Numbered from the stretch's first letter, positions 43,520 to 55,909 are shown. The stretch is 64,000 nt of DNA from Tenodera sinensis (GCA_030765045.1 CM060963.1:100988354-101052353), one strand, 5' to 3'. Made by a program: numbers and translations. Notes: generated by a model from the letters alone, not told the origin.

Positions 43520-46500
43520 AAGAGTACTTCTGTTTTTAAAAGTTTCCAGTTGATTTTCCAGGATGAAACCGTTTTCAAGAAGAGGATCTATGGTGAACAT
43601 TTCTTCACTTGAAGGTCATTTATGCTCAGTTTAATTTTTAAAAACGAAAATTCCCAACTTTGTGTTAGAGATTTTGGTTTTACTATAAATATGTTTTCCT
43701 TTCATTTAGGTATACGAAATATTGCTTGAAATACGTCACAATTTAAACAGAAAAGGAATTACTTATAAAGGCTATTCTTGGAGTATAAGAAGTTTAAATT
43801 TTGTAAGTAAATAGCGAAGAATATTATTTAAATCGCCGTAAGGGAAAGTAAAACATGCGCTATTACTAAAGGCCGGAGAAATGTGCGCTCGGATGGGATA
43901 CAGGTTAGCTGGACGCAGAGTATGAATGACGTCAGAAGTGTAGCACGACCATCAAATGTGCAAACAGCTGTCACTAGAAGCAAGGGTTGAAAACAAAGTA
44001 TCGTAGTACTCTGCAAACTAGTGAAGCATTGCCTTGCAAGTGTACGCAGATGCAAGGTCAAGGTGTAGTATAACGCGACTGTTTTTTTTGTTTTTTTTTT
44101 CTTCCCTTAAACCCTCGCAGTGAGTGTGTTCTTTAGTGTTCATATGATGCTTGTAGGTTGTGCTGCAGTGAGACGGTTTTCATGGTCAGGCTGTACCTAC
44201 CTGCAGTTGTTTACATGCGCGAGCGGTAATAGTAAAGTCCATGTGCAGTATACCTATGGAAAAGCGCATACGCCTCCGGCCGTTAGTTATTACACATTTG
44301 TATCTGGCATTTCTTTACACAAAAACGTTCAAGAAGTTACCGCAACATCTATAATTTCGAATACAACGACTTCAACTGATTGTTTGGCCAAGCACTTTAT
44401 TCGGACATATGGATGTGAACTTGGCCACCACTGAACTAGCAAACAAATAAGCAACTATGTTAAGTTGCTGTGCCAAATATAGATTATCGTTTATACAACG
44501 GAGGGGGAAACTTCGCACATTTAGACCTACATAGATCCATTGCGGCTACCGCTCCACAGCAGGGAGGGATGAAGTGAAGGAATAGCAGAAAGCTGCATGC
44601 TGCAGGTAGACAGGGACGTGCCGAAGTCCCTAACTATTCAGGCTCGAAGCCTCGTTCCACTGCTGGGCAATGAAACACACGTTGAGCCTGCAGTTTAACG
44701 GAAAGTGGATACTCTCTGCTTTTAACAAGAATTTGGGAGTGAACATTTTACTGCAAATAGTGACAACGTTGAATGTATTAATTTATGCAACAACTTTATC
44801 TACAGCGTTCCTACGTCGACTGCACCTGGCCTCCTCTGGGTTGTGATCATGTGACCCCTCTCACTTCCTACAGTTCAAAATTTTTGTTTCCTGTACGAAG
44901 ATTCGGTCCCTAATTCCAAGTAATCTGCTCTTGCGACGCCTGGATCCCTTGTGTTTCTTTTCACTGATGATTACTCGTACATGTACACAAGAAACTTGTG
45001 TGGTCAAATCTTTTCTACAGGCTAAATCAGCGATGCCCAACCTTATTCAAAAGAGGCGAGGGTGGGTTTGCCTCTCTTGCCGTTTACCACGTTATGATGT
45101 ATTCATGGGGCTGAAAAACAAACCTCTCTAACGCTTGGTTACCTGAATGAGTGAAAGGGAAATTCCTATATCCACGAAGTGAAGGTGCTGGAGTAAAACG
45201 ATAAGGTAACGTCATTAGCACATAAAAGAGGACGCTGGACAGCATTGGGCTAGATCAATGAGTCCTATGAGTGATAAAGTTGCAGTTTTCCCAATCAAAT
45301 GAAGCACAAATTTAACATTATTAGCATTAAAATCCTTAATCCCTTAACATGTGGTACACAGTGAAAGTGTTGTGTACCATTAAAAGTTCGTAATGTACAT
45401 TTCGCTGAAAACACAGTTTTGAGGCACTAATAACGTCACTAAAGCATTTTCATGAAAAATATTTGTGCAGGTATGTGTGTGAAAGAATAGAAAAAAGGGA
45501 AAGGTGCACAACAGAATTGTTTTGCTGAGCTGAGTCGGCTACTGTTAACTAGTGTCAAGCAAAGATTTGGAAGAAGCATCGCCGTCTCAAAAAATAAACG
45601 AAGTTAGGGTTAAAACTATTCATTATTTTCTATTCTGTCAGTAATAAAATTGTTCTAACAAAGGTGATTAAAATATCCCGTTCACGAGATATGCAGTGCG
45701 TATTAAATAAAACATATATTTGAGTTTTCTCAAATATTTAATCTGTTATTTTCTCTTTAACTCCGCCATTTACCTTTATATATACTTCACTAAAATGCTT
45801 ATAACATTTTTTCTACACAACTTATTTTCGTATTATTAGCAATTTTCTAAATGCACGGTGATAACATTTATTTACCTACCTACATGACGAGGGAGAAGGA
45901 TTCATATTCCCATGGCCCCAATTTGGAATACCTTTTGGGAATAGGATTTTTGAGAGCTTAAGAAAACATATATTAAATAACCCTAAACTGTATCAGACCA
46001 TCTCACTTGAAAATTATACTATGAATTTTAGTTCATCGTCCGATAAAACTGAGTTCTTTAACTAGGGAAAGAAAAATAAATAAATTGCATTTTGTTTCAC
46101 GCTGTATACGCAGTCAAGTTCGAATTGTCTAGGAAGGAGAGTAGTTAAAAGCAGACATTTATTCTAATTAACGAAATTGAATAGTTCAGTTTAATTTCCT
46201 TTATTTCGTGGCATATTAACTTCTGCAACAGTTAATAATTAGGATTATACAAAAATAATCTGAAAAGAGATTAAATAAATTTATAGTTTCTAAACTATAT
46301 TACCAAATTAAACTGTGATGTTACAAATTCTGTTGCGAGAAGGAAAGAACCTCTTTGAATGAATAATCCAAACAAAATGCTACTGCAATGATACAAATAT
46401 TCCCAGTTAGCACTTCGCTGAAAAAGTGGTTTGGCCCAATCTTGCGCTCCAAAGAGTGGAAATTCTCTTTGGATGTAGACGAGTGTGCTACAACAATTGG

Positions 46501-47085
46501 GAGAAAAACTCCTTAGGATTCAGACAATGGCGTGTATACTTACAGAAATTGATGGATCAATTTGCGATGGTTAACGCACATAACAAGAACTAAATATCTC
46601 AATAAGCATGGGCTGCTTGTTACGTAGGTATAAACCTCTGCATTATCGACAGTTGGAGTTGTAATCTAATCACACATAGATTTATTGACATCGCACGTCA
46701 TATATGAGCCTCGAGCGTAACTGGAGCACAGCCATAGAGAGGCCAACGTGATCTCTGAAAGGTAGGGATGAAAGGGCGGTCAGAGCCTGAAACGATGTGT
46801 GCCGCAAAGACGGGGTCCCTAACATTTCAACATAATCGTGACGCCGGCTAGCCAACAACAAGCTGGGATTCGCGGAGCAGGCGAGGCAGCTCCCGTCAAA
46901 CTCCCGGGAGAAATCTTTCTAGTACGCAAGTTCCACCGTCCTGCAGCAACACACCAACCGCCTACTCCCAGTCTCACAGATCTGCAACAGGTTAAGTGAA
47001 ACACATGAAACTAGATGATAAGGACAGAATATTTCTGGTAGAAAGTGAAGCATCACAGCATTCTCCTACCGATCAGGGATACCAC
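43520..47085. other. No gene recognised
   Basis: 3.5 kb with T-tracts (about 44083-44100) and only short frames, including 104 codons at 44120-44434 without a motif. At 46837-46860 CGTGACGCCGGCTAGCC resembles the LTR-1 start, but the following sequence does not continue the match. A GC-rich block at 44520-44690 may be an old SINE. Confidence 0.35.
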
Positions 47086-47087
47086 TA

Positions 47088-47162
47088 AAAACCTCCATGG
47101 TCACAATGGCTGGCCCAACGGGAATCAAACTGAAGCTCCCGTTACTAGCACGCTGAGTCTAG
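47088..47162 (-). mobile_element. tRNA-like SINE head
   Basis: On minus: GACTCAGCGTGCTAGTAACG (A-box-like) and CTTCAGTTTGATTCCCGTTG (B-box GTTTGATTCCC), correctly spaced. Body not recognised. Confidence 0.5.
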
Positions 47163-47229
47163 AAATGACACACAACATACTGAGCAGCAAGTGATACTGA
47201 ATGATGCGAAATTGAGCATTGCCTCACAG

Positions 47230-47465
47230 CTGAAAAAAAAAAAAATGATTTTGTTGTTTAACGACGCTGTCAATTGCCAGGATCACATCAGCGTCACCGG
47301 TGTGCCGGAATTTCGTCCTGCAGGAGTTCTTTTACATGCCAGTAAATCTACTGACATGGAGCTGTCGTTTTTAAGCACACTTAAAAACCAGCGGCCTGGG
47401 CCGGGTTTGAACCCGCGACCTTGGGATCAGTAGGCCAGCGTCTAACCAACTGAGCCACCCAGACC
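47230..47465 (-). mobile_element. SINE, family S3
   Basis: From 47465 on minus: GGTGGCTCAGTTGGTTAGAC (A-box), GGTCGCGGGTTCAAACCC (B-box), GGTTTTTAAGTGTGCTTAAA, GACAGCTCCATGTCAG, then a body with TGACGCTGATGTGATCC and GACAGCGTCGTTAAAC. It ends at an A13/T13 tract (47233-47245). A shorter copy lies at 9855-9985 (+). This is the best-preserved SINE in the window. The 80-codon plus frame across it is not a gene. Confidence 0.75.
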
Positions 47466-47944
47466 GATGCCTCACAGCTGATTGGAGTTAAACTGAATTG
47501 GAAGTGTGACAGTAGTAAACATTGTCACTGTTACGCATATTTCCCGATAGTTGGTACTCGATAGTACTGCCCAGGTTGAATAGAGTGAAGTGCTAGTTAT
47601 GATACACAGTAACCGAAATTGAACAACCAAATGATTTTACTGTCTGTTTGTCCAGTTTTCACTATCACCATACTTCACCATTTTAATCTGTTTAACTTGC
47701 TCCGTGATTTCACCTTTCGCACTGTCCCTTCTCTAATGCCAACTAAGATTCGCGTCAAAGCTTCTATGTATGACCTTCAGAGGCTCCATGGCTGTAGCGA
47801 ATCACAGACGTGCAGTGTTGCCCAGTCAGAACTAGCTTCGTCTCATTTAGTACTTACTAGATTAACGTTCGAATATTAATAGTTCATTGCAAGCTTAAAA
47901 CTCATTCAGATATAAACAAAATGATGGTACAAGCATATACGAAA

Positions 47945-48650
47945 AATCTTACGTGTTGCACACACATGACTTTCTCTATTCTTGTACTAACTATTCTTAC
48001 AAGCTCTTATTCCTATATCTTCTCGTTTTACTCAAGAGAAACATTTACAGAATCTTATTTTTAGGTGCAAGGGGAACCTTATAATGCAGTAAGCTTTGAG
48101 CGATAGTGAAATCTTTTAAAGCTTAGATCCCGTTCTCTTCACACGCTTAACATATAAAAAAATGAATAACGATGTTGCATTTCACGAAAATTTGTTTTGC
48201 GATTCTGACACAAATAACATCTCTGAAATGGTTCACTCTACAAAAAAATTATTGGGACATAAATTGTGTGTTTTAGCGAGATCTACATATTTTATATAGT
48301 AAGATTTTGTCTATCTCTTACGGTTTGCGAGTTATTCAAAAGTCACCCAGAGTAAACAGGACTACATAGGCTGTAGACAAAAAATTCAAAATATACATTT
48401 CATTTGTCATACAAATACCTTAAACATGCATCATTTTAATAAAAAATGAAATTCAAGAAAATAAAATTCTTCGACACATTTTCCATGTAAAGGGTAGTTT
48501 ATGGTGGGGTTATTTTCTTCAAAATTTCATTCGTGTCGCATCCTTGAAAGACATTAAACTCAAATACCAACCGACTTTTCGTTTTGAATTGTGCTGTCCA
48601 CGGACTGAAAGACAGTCACACACACACACACATACACACACACACACAAA
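47945..48650 (-). repeat. Rep-A, reverse partial copy
   Basis: Reverse-order Rep-A from CTTACGTGTTGCACACACAT then GACTTTCTCTATTC to GGTAGTTTATGGTGGGG, CGTGTCGCATCCTTGAAAGA, GCTGTCCACGGACTG and an imperfect CA run (48617-48648). It faces the forward copy next to it, forming an inverted repeat. Confidence 0.8.
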
Positions 48651-48655
48651 ATACC

Positions 48656-48675
48656 GCTAAGACAATTTATGTCCA

Positions 48676-48726
<51 letters not shown>

Positions 48727-49106
48727 GAGATACACAAAATCTTACTATACAAAATATTTAGATCTCGCTAAAGCACACAGTTAATGTCCAAATAATTTTT
48801 TTGTAGAGTGAACCATTTCAGAGATATTCCTTGTTATTTGTGTCAGTACCGCAAAACAAATTTTCGTGAAATGCAACATCGTTATTCATTTTTTATATGT
48901 TAAGCGTGCAAAGAGAACGGAATCTCAAAGCTTTATAAGATTTGACTATCGCTCAAAGTCTACTGCATTATAATGTTCCCCTTGCACCTACAAATAAGAT
49001 TCTGTAAATGTTTCTCTCAAGTAAAACGAAGAAGATATAGGAATGAGGGTTTGTAAGAATGGTTAGTACCTACAAGAGTAGAGAATGTCATGTGTGTGCA
49101 GCACAT

Positions 49107-49112
<6 letters not shown>
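48656..49112 (+). repeat. Rep-A, forward 3' half with T45 insertion
   Basis: CGCTAAGACAATTTATGTCC is followed by a T45 run. Then come AGATACACAAAATCTTACTA, GTAGAGTGAACCATTTCAGA and the usual 3' end CATGTGTGTGCAGCACATCAG with a T29 tail. Confidence 0.8.
48678..48722. repeat. T45 homopolymer
   Basis: Uninterrupted T run at the centre of the inverted Rep-A pair. Confidence 0.95.

Positions 49113-49139
<27 letters not shown>
49111..49139. repeat. T29 homopolymer after Rep-A
   Basis: Directly follows the Rep-A 3' end CATCAGA. Shorter T-runs follow the same end at 39.57, 52.33 and 59.66 kb. Confidence 0.95.
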
Positions 49140-49868
49140 GATACAGATATACCTAATATATAATCAAACATACTTGATTTTTACTACCTGTATAATGGTC
49201 CTCATATTTATAGTACGTACCTTATAATTTTAAAAAAAAATGAAGTACTGAAATCAGTCCAACTTTCCTTGTATTGACGATCGAAGATACGCAGAGTTAG
49301 TGAGTCTTAATACACGCTCCACTAGATAAACAGAGTAGGGCGTGCTCAAATTAAGTTCAACCATCAACACACCATGTAAAGATGAATGTTATGTATGATA
49401 CGCCATATTAAATTACTAATTATGTTCCAAAAATTGTATGCAACACACGTGTGCTAATTGCTTTTGCTACTCTTTGGAAATTGAAAGGCTCGACTGCGTC
49501 TGGTCTTTTCAAAGTTTTCCTCAGTCCAGTAAAAATCACTTTACCATCCTAATATCGTAATATGCAATATTATCATTTTCCACTGTCATAAAGGGTATTG
49601 ACATTGAAAATAGTGAGACCATTTCCCCATTGGATTTAATGCCTATATATTTTCTTATATTGACAATGTAAAAAATATATCACACTCTAAGAGACTGAGA
49701 ATTTTTTCGTTTCTTTCTAGAAGAATACCGTTCTTTGTATTAATGTTTTAAACATTTAAGCGAACGAAAGCAATTCTTTTTGCTTTTAAACTGCCTAAAT
49801 AAATTAATAAACAAAACTGAAGTGAAAAGAAGGGAGGAAAGGACGACTGTAAACCGAGTGAGAGGAGG
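49140..49868. other. No gene or repeat recognised
   Basis: AT-rich. Confidence 0.4.
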
Positions 49869-49869
49869 A

Positions 49870-50372
49870 TTCAAGGGTTTGGTTGAGAGACTAATGAATT
49901 AATTAATACGATTAAGGAGTGAAGAAGTAAAAATGAGGACGAGAAAAGGAGAGAAGCAAGTTCGGAGTGGTTCCGTGTGGGACTGGTTCCACAGGCAGAT
50001 GCTCGTAGTGACCGGCCACCATCTTTGAAGCTGGTTGTGGGAGGAGGTGGGGTGGTCCAGGTTCCCGATACGTCAGGGAGGGTGGGCTTGACCGACCGGC
50101 CCCGTCCACTCTCCCAAAACCAAATTATTGATTGCGGCCAGGGAAATGCCACCCACCAGCCCAGCAGGAGGAAGTCTATGTCGCTGCCAGCAGAGGAAGC
50201 GTACGTCAGTTGCCGTTCCTGGCTTGCTTCACTCCGCTGCTCAATCCTCTGCCAGCCAGCCGTCCGTCCTTCCTCCTTCACGGCCTCTACTCTCTTCCTT
50301 TCCTATTCTTTTGTTTCCCTTTCTTTCCCTCTGTTACTATCCCTTAGTGTCTTTCTCCACTATATTACTTAA
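49870..50372. other. GC-rich island with overlapping open frames
   Basis: Clearly more GC- and CpG-rich than its surroundings. Frames of 136 (minus) and 131 and 102 (plus) codons overlap, which is expected from GC-rich, stop-poor DNA. Translations are low-complexity (Ser/Pro/Arg-rich) with no domain I recognise. It could be a SINE-like repeat, an unmethylated CpG island or a 5' exon. No evidence decides between these. Confidence 0.3.
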
Positions 50373-50424
50373 CAAATTTAACTGCAGCCTTTTGTTTTCC
50401 CTTTTCTTTCTTTTTACCTTCTCT

Positions 50425-50523
50425 ACTGGTAAGTAGGGGAAGTATTGTATTCCACCCAAAAATTCGATTTCTAGATTTCACCGCAAATATATGTTTTGAG
50501 GCCCCATGAATCCAAAAAAAGTC

Positions 50524-50581
<58 letters not shown>

Positions 50582-51480
50582 TGTGTGTGTGTCAAGTCTC
50601 TGTCAGTCTGTGGACAGTATAACTCAAAAACGAAAATTAGGTTAAAAAGCAAAGTTGGTATTCAGGTTTAATGTCTTTCAAGGATGCGACACGAAGATTT
50701 TGAAGAAAATAGCCCAACCCTAAACTACCCTTTACATGGAAAATGTTTCGAAAATTTTGATTTTCTTGAAAATGGCCATATCAATTTTGATTAAAATATC
50801 ATATACTTGAGATATTTTTATGAAAAATGAAATTTATATCTTGAATTTTGTAGCTATAGCCGTATATACTCTGTTGTATTTACTCTACACAACTTTTGCA
50901 TAACTGGTAAACCGGTAGAGATAGACCAAATCGTACTCCACAAAAAATGTAGATCTTGCTAAAATACACAAATTATGTCCGAATAAATTTTCTTATAGGG
51001 TGAATCATTTCGGAGATATTCCTTGTTATGTGTGTGAGTTTCGCAAAATTTAAAACTTTCGTGAAATGGCACATCGTTGTTTATTTTTTTATGTTAAGCG
51101 TCCAAAGAGAACGCAATCTCAAAGCTTGAAAAGAGTTGACTATCGCTAAAAGCCTACTGTATTCTAATATTCCCCTTGTACCTACAAGGAAATAAGCAAT
51201 AAGATAATTTGAACAAATGCTTATCTCAACTAACACGAAGAAGATGTAGGAATAAGAGTTTGTAAGAATGGTTAGTACAAGAGTAGAGAAAGTCATGTGA
51301 GTACAATACATCAGATTCTTTTCTTAGCAGTTATATATTTCCATCCAGTTTATCCTTCTCCGTTCTTTGCATTCTTTTCTAAAATGTGAGTATATTATGA
51401 ACGCTACCAAAAACATTTTTGTAGGTGTACACAATGGGCACACGTTTATAGTTTTCGACGACAGAAGTTTTACTTCTCTA
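50425..51480 (+). repeat. Rep-A, full copy, tandem unit 1
   Basis: Starts ACCTTCTCTACTGGTAAGTA, with a GT tract (50526-50593) and all Rep-A blocks, to GTCATGTGAGTACAATACAT then CAGATTC. The next ~130 bp (TTAGCAGTTATATATTTCCA, TCCAGTTTATCCTTCTCCG) also follow tandem unit 2, so the repeating unit here is longer than the dispersed Rep-A. Confidence 0.85.
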
Positions 51481-51483
51481 AGA

Positions 51484-52500
51484 CGTATTGTAAGTGGAGG
51501 CAGTATTGTATTCGACCGAAAAATTTGATGTCGAGATTTCACAGGAAACATGCCTTGAGGACCTCTGAATTATTAAAAAAAAAAAAAAAAAAAAAATTAG
51601 AAACAGGTCTATGTGTGTATGTATCTGTGTATGTATGTCTCTGAACAAAAACGAAAAGTTGGTTAAAATCCAAAGTTGGTAGTTAAGTTTAATATCTTTC
51701 AAGGACGCTACACAAATATTTTTAAGAAAATCCCTTCACCCTAAACTACCCTTTGCCTGGAAACTTTTTCGAAAATTTTGATTTTCTCCAAAATGGCTAT
51801 AAGGACTTGGATTAAAATGCAATATGTTTAAGATATTTTTATTGAAAATTAAATGTATATTTTGAATTTTCTGGCTATAGCCCAGGTAGTTCCGTTTACT
51901 CTTGATGACTTCTGTATAATCGTAAGAGATAGACAAAATATTACTGCACAAAAAATGTAGATCTCGTTGAAACATAATTTATGTACAAATAAATTTTTTA
52001 TCGAGTGAACTATTTTGGAGATATTTCTTATTATTTGTTAATTTTGCAATATTTATACTTTTCTCAAATGGAAGGCTCATGTTTTTTTTTCTGATTGCCC
52101 TGCAATGAGAATGGAATATCAGAGCCTTAGTGTAGCGACCAGCTTTAAAAGATTTGACTATCGTTCAAAGCCGACTGTATTCTAATATTCTCCTTGCACC
52201 TAAAACGAAATAAGCAATAAGCTAATTTCTGCAAACGCTTATCTCAACCAACATGAAGAAGATAGAGGAGTACGAATTTGTAAGAATAGTCAGTGCAGGA
52301 GTAGAGAAAGTCATGTGAGTGCAATACATTAGATTTTTTTCCTTAGCAGTTTTATATTTTCATCCAGTTTCTCTTTTACCTTCTCCATTCGCTGCATTCC
52401 TTTCTCCAATGCGAGAGTAATATAGACACCACCAAAAATGCTCTTTGTAAGTATACAGAATAAAAACAGAAAGAATTAATTTCGTTGTATTTTCCATAGT
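51484..52500 (+). repeat. Rep-A, tandem unit 2
   Basis: CGTATTGTAAGTGGAGGCAG then GATGTCGAGATTTCACAGG, an A-run in place of the GT tract, AAGGACGCTACAC, CCAGGTAGTTCCGTTTAC and so on, to GAGTGCAATACATTAGATT. TTAGCAGTTTTATATTTTCA and TCCAGTTTCTCTTTTACC follow, as in unit 1. Confidence 0.8.
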
Positions 52501-52543
52501 TGTAAGCTGCTTAATATTTTGTTGAAGGCAACGTCTTGCTTTG

Positions 52544-52562
52544 TTTTTTTTTTTTTTTTGTT

Positions 52563-52593
<31 letters not shown>
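52544..52593. repeat. T-rich tract
   Basis: Two long T runs separated by G and TTG. The Phe-rich frame here is an artefact. Confidence 0.9.
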
Positions 52594-52595
<2 letters not shown>

Positions 52596-52784
52596 TTCAG
52601 CCAATTCCCAGAAATCTATCATGCATTACGTGGTTTTGTAATTTTACCGTAGACATTAATAAAATGGATTTAATTCTCCAAAAATTTATATGTGTATTTA
52701 TTCTTGCAGACATGCAATATAATCACATTCGATAGTTGAGTTTTAATATTCAAATTTTGCCGTCTTTGTTTCCATTTATTTTTA

Positions 52785-53283
52785 ATTTCTCTACTACGTA
52801 TAGTAAGTAGGGGAAGGACTGCATTCCACCCAAAAATTCTGTTTTGGGACTGCTTGACTCTAAAAAAATTATTAGAAGGTGCGCGCGTGCGTGCGTGTAC
52901 TTAAATGCCAAACTTCGTATAAGTTCACCATCTACCAAGAATGCATCAAGAAGATTTTCAAGAAAATTCTCCCAACCCAGACTACGCTTTAAATGGAATA
53001 TTTTTGGATCTTTTTTATTTTCCCAAAGCGATTTAGTTTAAAACCACGTGTTTAAGATATTTTATGACAAATCAAATGTACACATACATATCTTAAATTA
53101 TCTATAAATGTTCTCAGAGTTCCTCTGCATTCTGGTTGACTTTGGCCTAGCTGATAAACTGTAAGCGATAGACAAAGAAGTAGATCTCCTTTAAATATGT
53201 AACTTATATCTATAATTTTTTATGTGGGTGAACCATTTTGTTATTTGTCTCAATTTATCACTATACAATTTTCTAAACTGGGA
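52785..53283 (+). repeat. Rep-A, tandem unit 3, diverged
   Basis: ATTTCTCTACTACGTATAGT then AAGTAGGGGAAGG, then shortened and diverged Rep-A blocks (ATGCATCAAGAAGATTTTCA, GATAAACTGTAAGCGATAGA). A SINE interrupts the 3' end. Confidence 0.7.
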
Positions 53284-53440
53284 ACCGAGTAGGACGACTC
53301 AGGCGGTAACGTCTGTAGTCCGCATTCGCGGGTTCGATTCCTTTCCTGACCTTGGGTTTTTTCGGAGTTTTTTGCCGGGCACTCAGGTGAATGTTTAGAA
53401 GGATAATTTACCTTATATCCCGCAAATCACCCCCTTTCGT
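53284..53440 (+). mobile_element. SINE, family S1, inserted after Rep-A
   Basis: ACGACTCAGGCGGTAACGTC (A-box), GCATTCGCGGGTTCGATTCC (B-box GGTTCGATTCC), then GGGTTTTTTCGGAGTTTTTT: the S1 body shared with 28-165 and 7140-7640. Confidence 0.75.
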
Positions 53441-53499
53441 TTCATTACCTACTTCTCTATCCGGTGTTTCCAGGTTCTAAGAACCAACCAGTAGAATGT

Positions 53500-54392
53500 G
53501 CTACAAGCGTACTCTCTGGAAATCTCCGTTCTATTGCACGGCGAACAGATAAAAACATGAATAACGACCTTCCATTTGAGAAATGTATGAGTATTGCAAA
53601 ACTCACACAAATAATAAGGAATATTTCCAAAATAGTTCACTCAATAAAATTTAATTTGGACATAAATTGTGTGTTTTAGCGAGATATACATTTCCGTATA
53701 GTAAGATTTGGTCTATCTCTTCCGGTTTACCAGTTATGCAAAAGCCATCAAGAGTAAACGGGACTACTTGGGCTATAGCCAGAAAATTCAAAATATACAT
53801 TTCACTTGCCATAAAGATATCTAAACGCTTCCTTTACCTGATTATTACACCCCCTAGGACTTACAAGCCAGTACCTAGGGTCAGACGCCCATCGGGCAGC
53901 AGAGGAACCTATGGATCAGACAGAGTGAAGACCTGGAAGCGGGTGGTCAGCCCAGAACCAGATATGATAGTGAGGAAGAGGATGATATGAAATGCAAAGG
54001 AAATCGATGATTGGAAAGGTAATAATGGAGCAATTGGTGGAATAGTGGCATGTGGGTCTCTGGGATCGAACTTGGGTTGCCTAGGTGGTAGGCGAACGGT
54101 CTAACTGCTCGGTCACGGCGCCACCTTTCTTAAACATGTGGCATTTTAATCAAAATCCTTAGAACCATTTTCGAAAAATTTTCCATGTAAAGATATCGTT
54201 AAAAGATATTGAACTTAATTACCGACTTTTCGTTTTTGAGTTATGCTGTTCAGACAGACACAAAGAGATACACATACACAGACGCGCGCGCGAACTTTAT
54301 CTAAAAATACGTATATTTCCGGTGAAATCTTGACATCGAAATTTTGGGTGGAATACAATACTTCCCCTACTTACTATACGTAGTAGAGAAAG
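53500..54392 (-). repeat. Rep-A, reverse copy split by a SINE
   Basis: Reverse-order Rep-A. It ends with GGGTGGAATACAATACTTCC then CCTACTTACTATACGTAGTA and GAGAAAG, the mirror of the forward start. A SINE lies at 53835-54127. With tandem unit 3 it makes an inverted arrangement. Confidence 0.8.
53835..54127 (-). mobile_element. SINE, family S4, inserted in Rep-A
   Basis: From 54127 on minus: GGTGGCGCCGTGACCGAGCA then GTTAGACCG (A-box region), GCAACCCAAGTTCGATCCC (B-box), and a body with ATTTCATATCATCCTCTTCC and GGTTCCTCTGCTGCCCG. It shares head and body with 63217-63575 (+). Confidence 0.75.
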
Positions 54393-54399
54393 CAGTAAG

Positions 54400-55415
54400 T
54401 AACACTAGGAGTGGGTCTTAAACTTCTCTATTGGTGGATAAAAGGAGCTCAAACTCTATGTGATAGTTTCTATACTATTATATTTTTTGTTCAGCAGTAC
54501 TTAAAATAAGCACATTTCATTGTACACAGAACACAAATAGTAACAGACATAGAATTTCTGATGATCTGTAGGGGCTTTTATAGGGCGTGTCTTCTGATAT
54601 CGGTCTCCACCGCTTTGGAAGGGGACTCCCTTCTAGTTGAGGGAGTTGGCTGTACCTATTCGTAATTAGCCAATGAGTTAACAACACCAGCATAGGTATA
54701 CCCTACTGGTTCCATACAGACACAATACATGATACGCCCGTGCAAGGTGACAGTATCAGCCAAAAAAATGAAAGCATGATGTAATAAGGTACCCTGCAAA
54801 CGGTAAGGAATGAGGTGCCCGCAAGAAGGCAGTGCTGATTTCTTTCCGTGCTGTTTCTACAGGTTGTTAGGTATATAAGCGCGGATATTTTGATAACTGG
54901 TACCTACCTTAATATGTATCCACTTCGATGTGTTAGTTCCTCTTCGCCTAAAAGTTTTATCGCAAACCATTCACAAAGGTTATTACTTGATGGTTTTCCA
55001 TGGATGTAACCGCGCCACAAAATGATCAACGCCTGCCATATATATTATCCGTTTTGCTTCACACCTCAACGCATGACTTACTGACATAGGTAGTGCGAGG
55101 TCATTGGCCTTGCAGAAGACGTTGAAACTCAGTTCATGTACACCATTCGTTATCACCAGACCGTCTCATTCTATGCCATGCGTCAATAAACCAAATATCC
55201 CAGAAATAACTGAAGTCACATATAATTTATTTCACATATGTGTGTTCTGTGTTTATAAAGATATGCATTATTTTTCTGTAGCAAGCTGTTTTCTGCCTCC
55301 GGTGACTTTGCCAGTTGCACAAAATTATATATATTTCATTCAAAATGAGAACTTCTGAAAATAGTCATAGAAAATTCAAAACACGCATTTTATCAATGAT
55401 ATAAAACTTAACTAA
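54400..55415. other. No gene recognised
   Basis: AT-rich, with an 84-codon plus frame at 55104-55358 lacking motifs. Confidence 0.35.
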
Positions 55416-55419
55416 CCCC

Positions 55420-55690
55420 GCGGCGCAACAACCCTTTCCGGGCCAAGGCCTACCTTCCGGAGGTTGTGTCTTCCAACTCTGTCCACTACAGGTGTCATGA
55501 GCGGGGTACAGTGCTCGAGGATGGGACATGGTCAGCATCCCGATCCCTCCTGAAGCAGCTACTTCTTAATCAAGTAGCTCCTTAATTGGCTCCTCAGAGA
55601 TATAACGAGGCAGAGTGCACCCCCACACAGGTACCGGAGGTCGAACCCGGGTCTGCCATTTAGTAAGCAGCAGTGCTACCCTCGCGCTAA
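55420..55690 (-). mobile_element. SINE, family S2
   Basis: Same family as 2870-3115: GGGCCAAGGCCTACC, ACTCTGTCCACTACAGGTGT then CATGAGC, GAGTGCACC, and the B-box complement GGTCGAACCCGGG. GC-richer than its flanks. Confidence 0.7.
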
Positions 55691-55869
55691 GAACACCACC
55701 TATAACTTAAACACCCATTGTAATAATACATTAAATTGCGCACAATATGCAATTTTAAATAAATCAAAAACAAAGAAAAAAATATTCCGTACAAAGTGTA
55801 TCTTTGGGTGGGGGATTTTCTTGAAAATTTTCCTACAGCAAACTTAAGCACCAAGGTTTGGTCTATAGT

Positions 55870-55909
55870 TCTCTCTCACTCTCTCTCTCGTTCTCTATCT
55901 CTATCTCTC
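55870..55909. repeat. Imperfect (CT)n microsatellite
   Basis: CT/CTAT-rich run. Confidence 0.85.

Noticed and set aside
44120..44434. 104-codon plus frame
   Set aside because: No motif, no homologous copy, no splice or promoter support.
46837..46990. Start of another LTR-1 copy (CGTGACGCCGGC)
   Set aside because: Similarity ends after about 25 bases and no TATA, GT tract or end follows.
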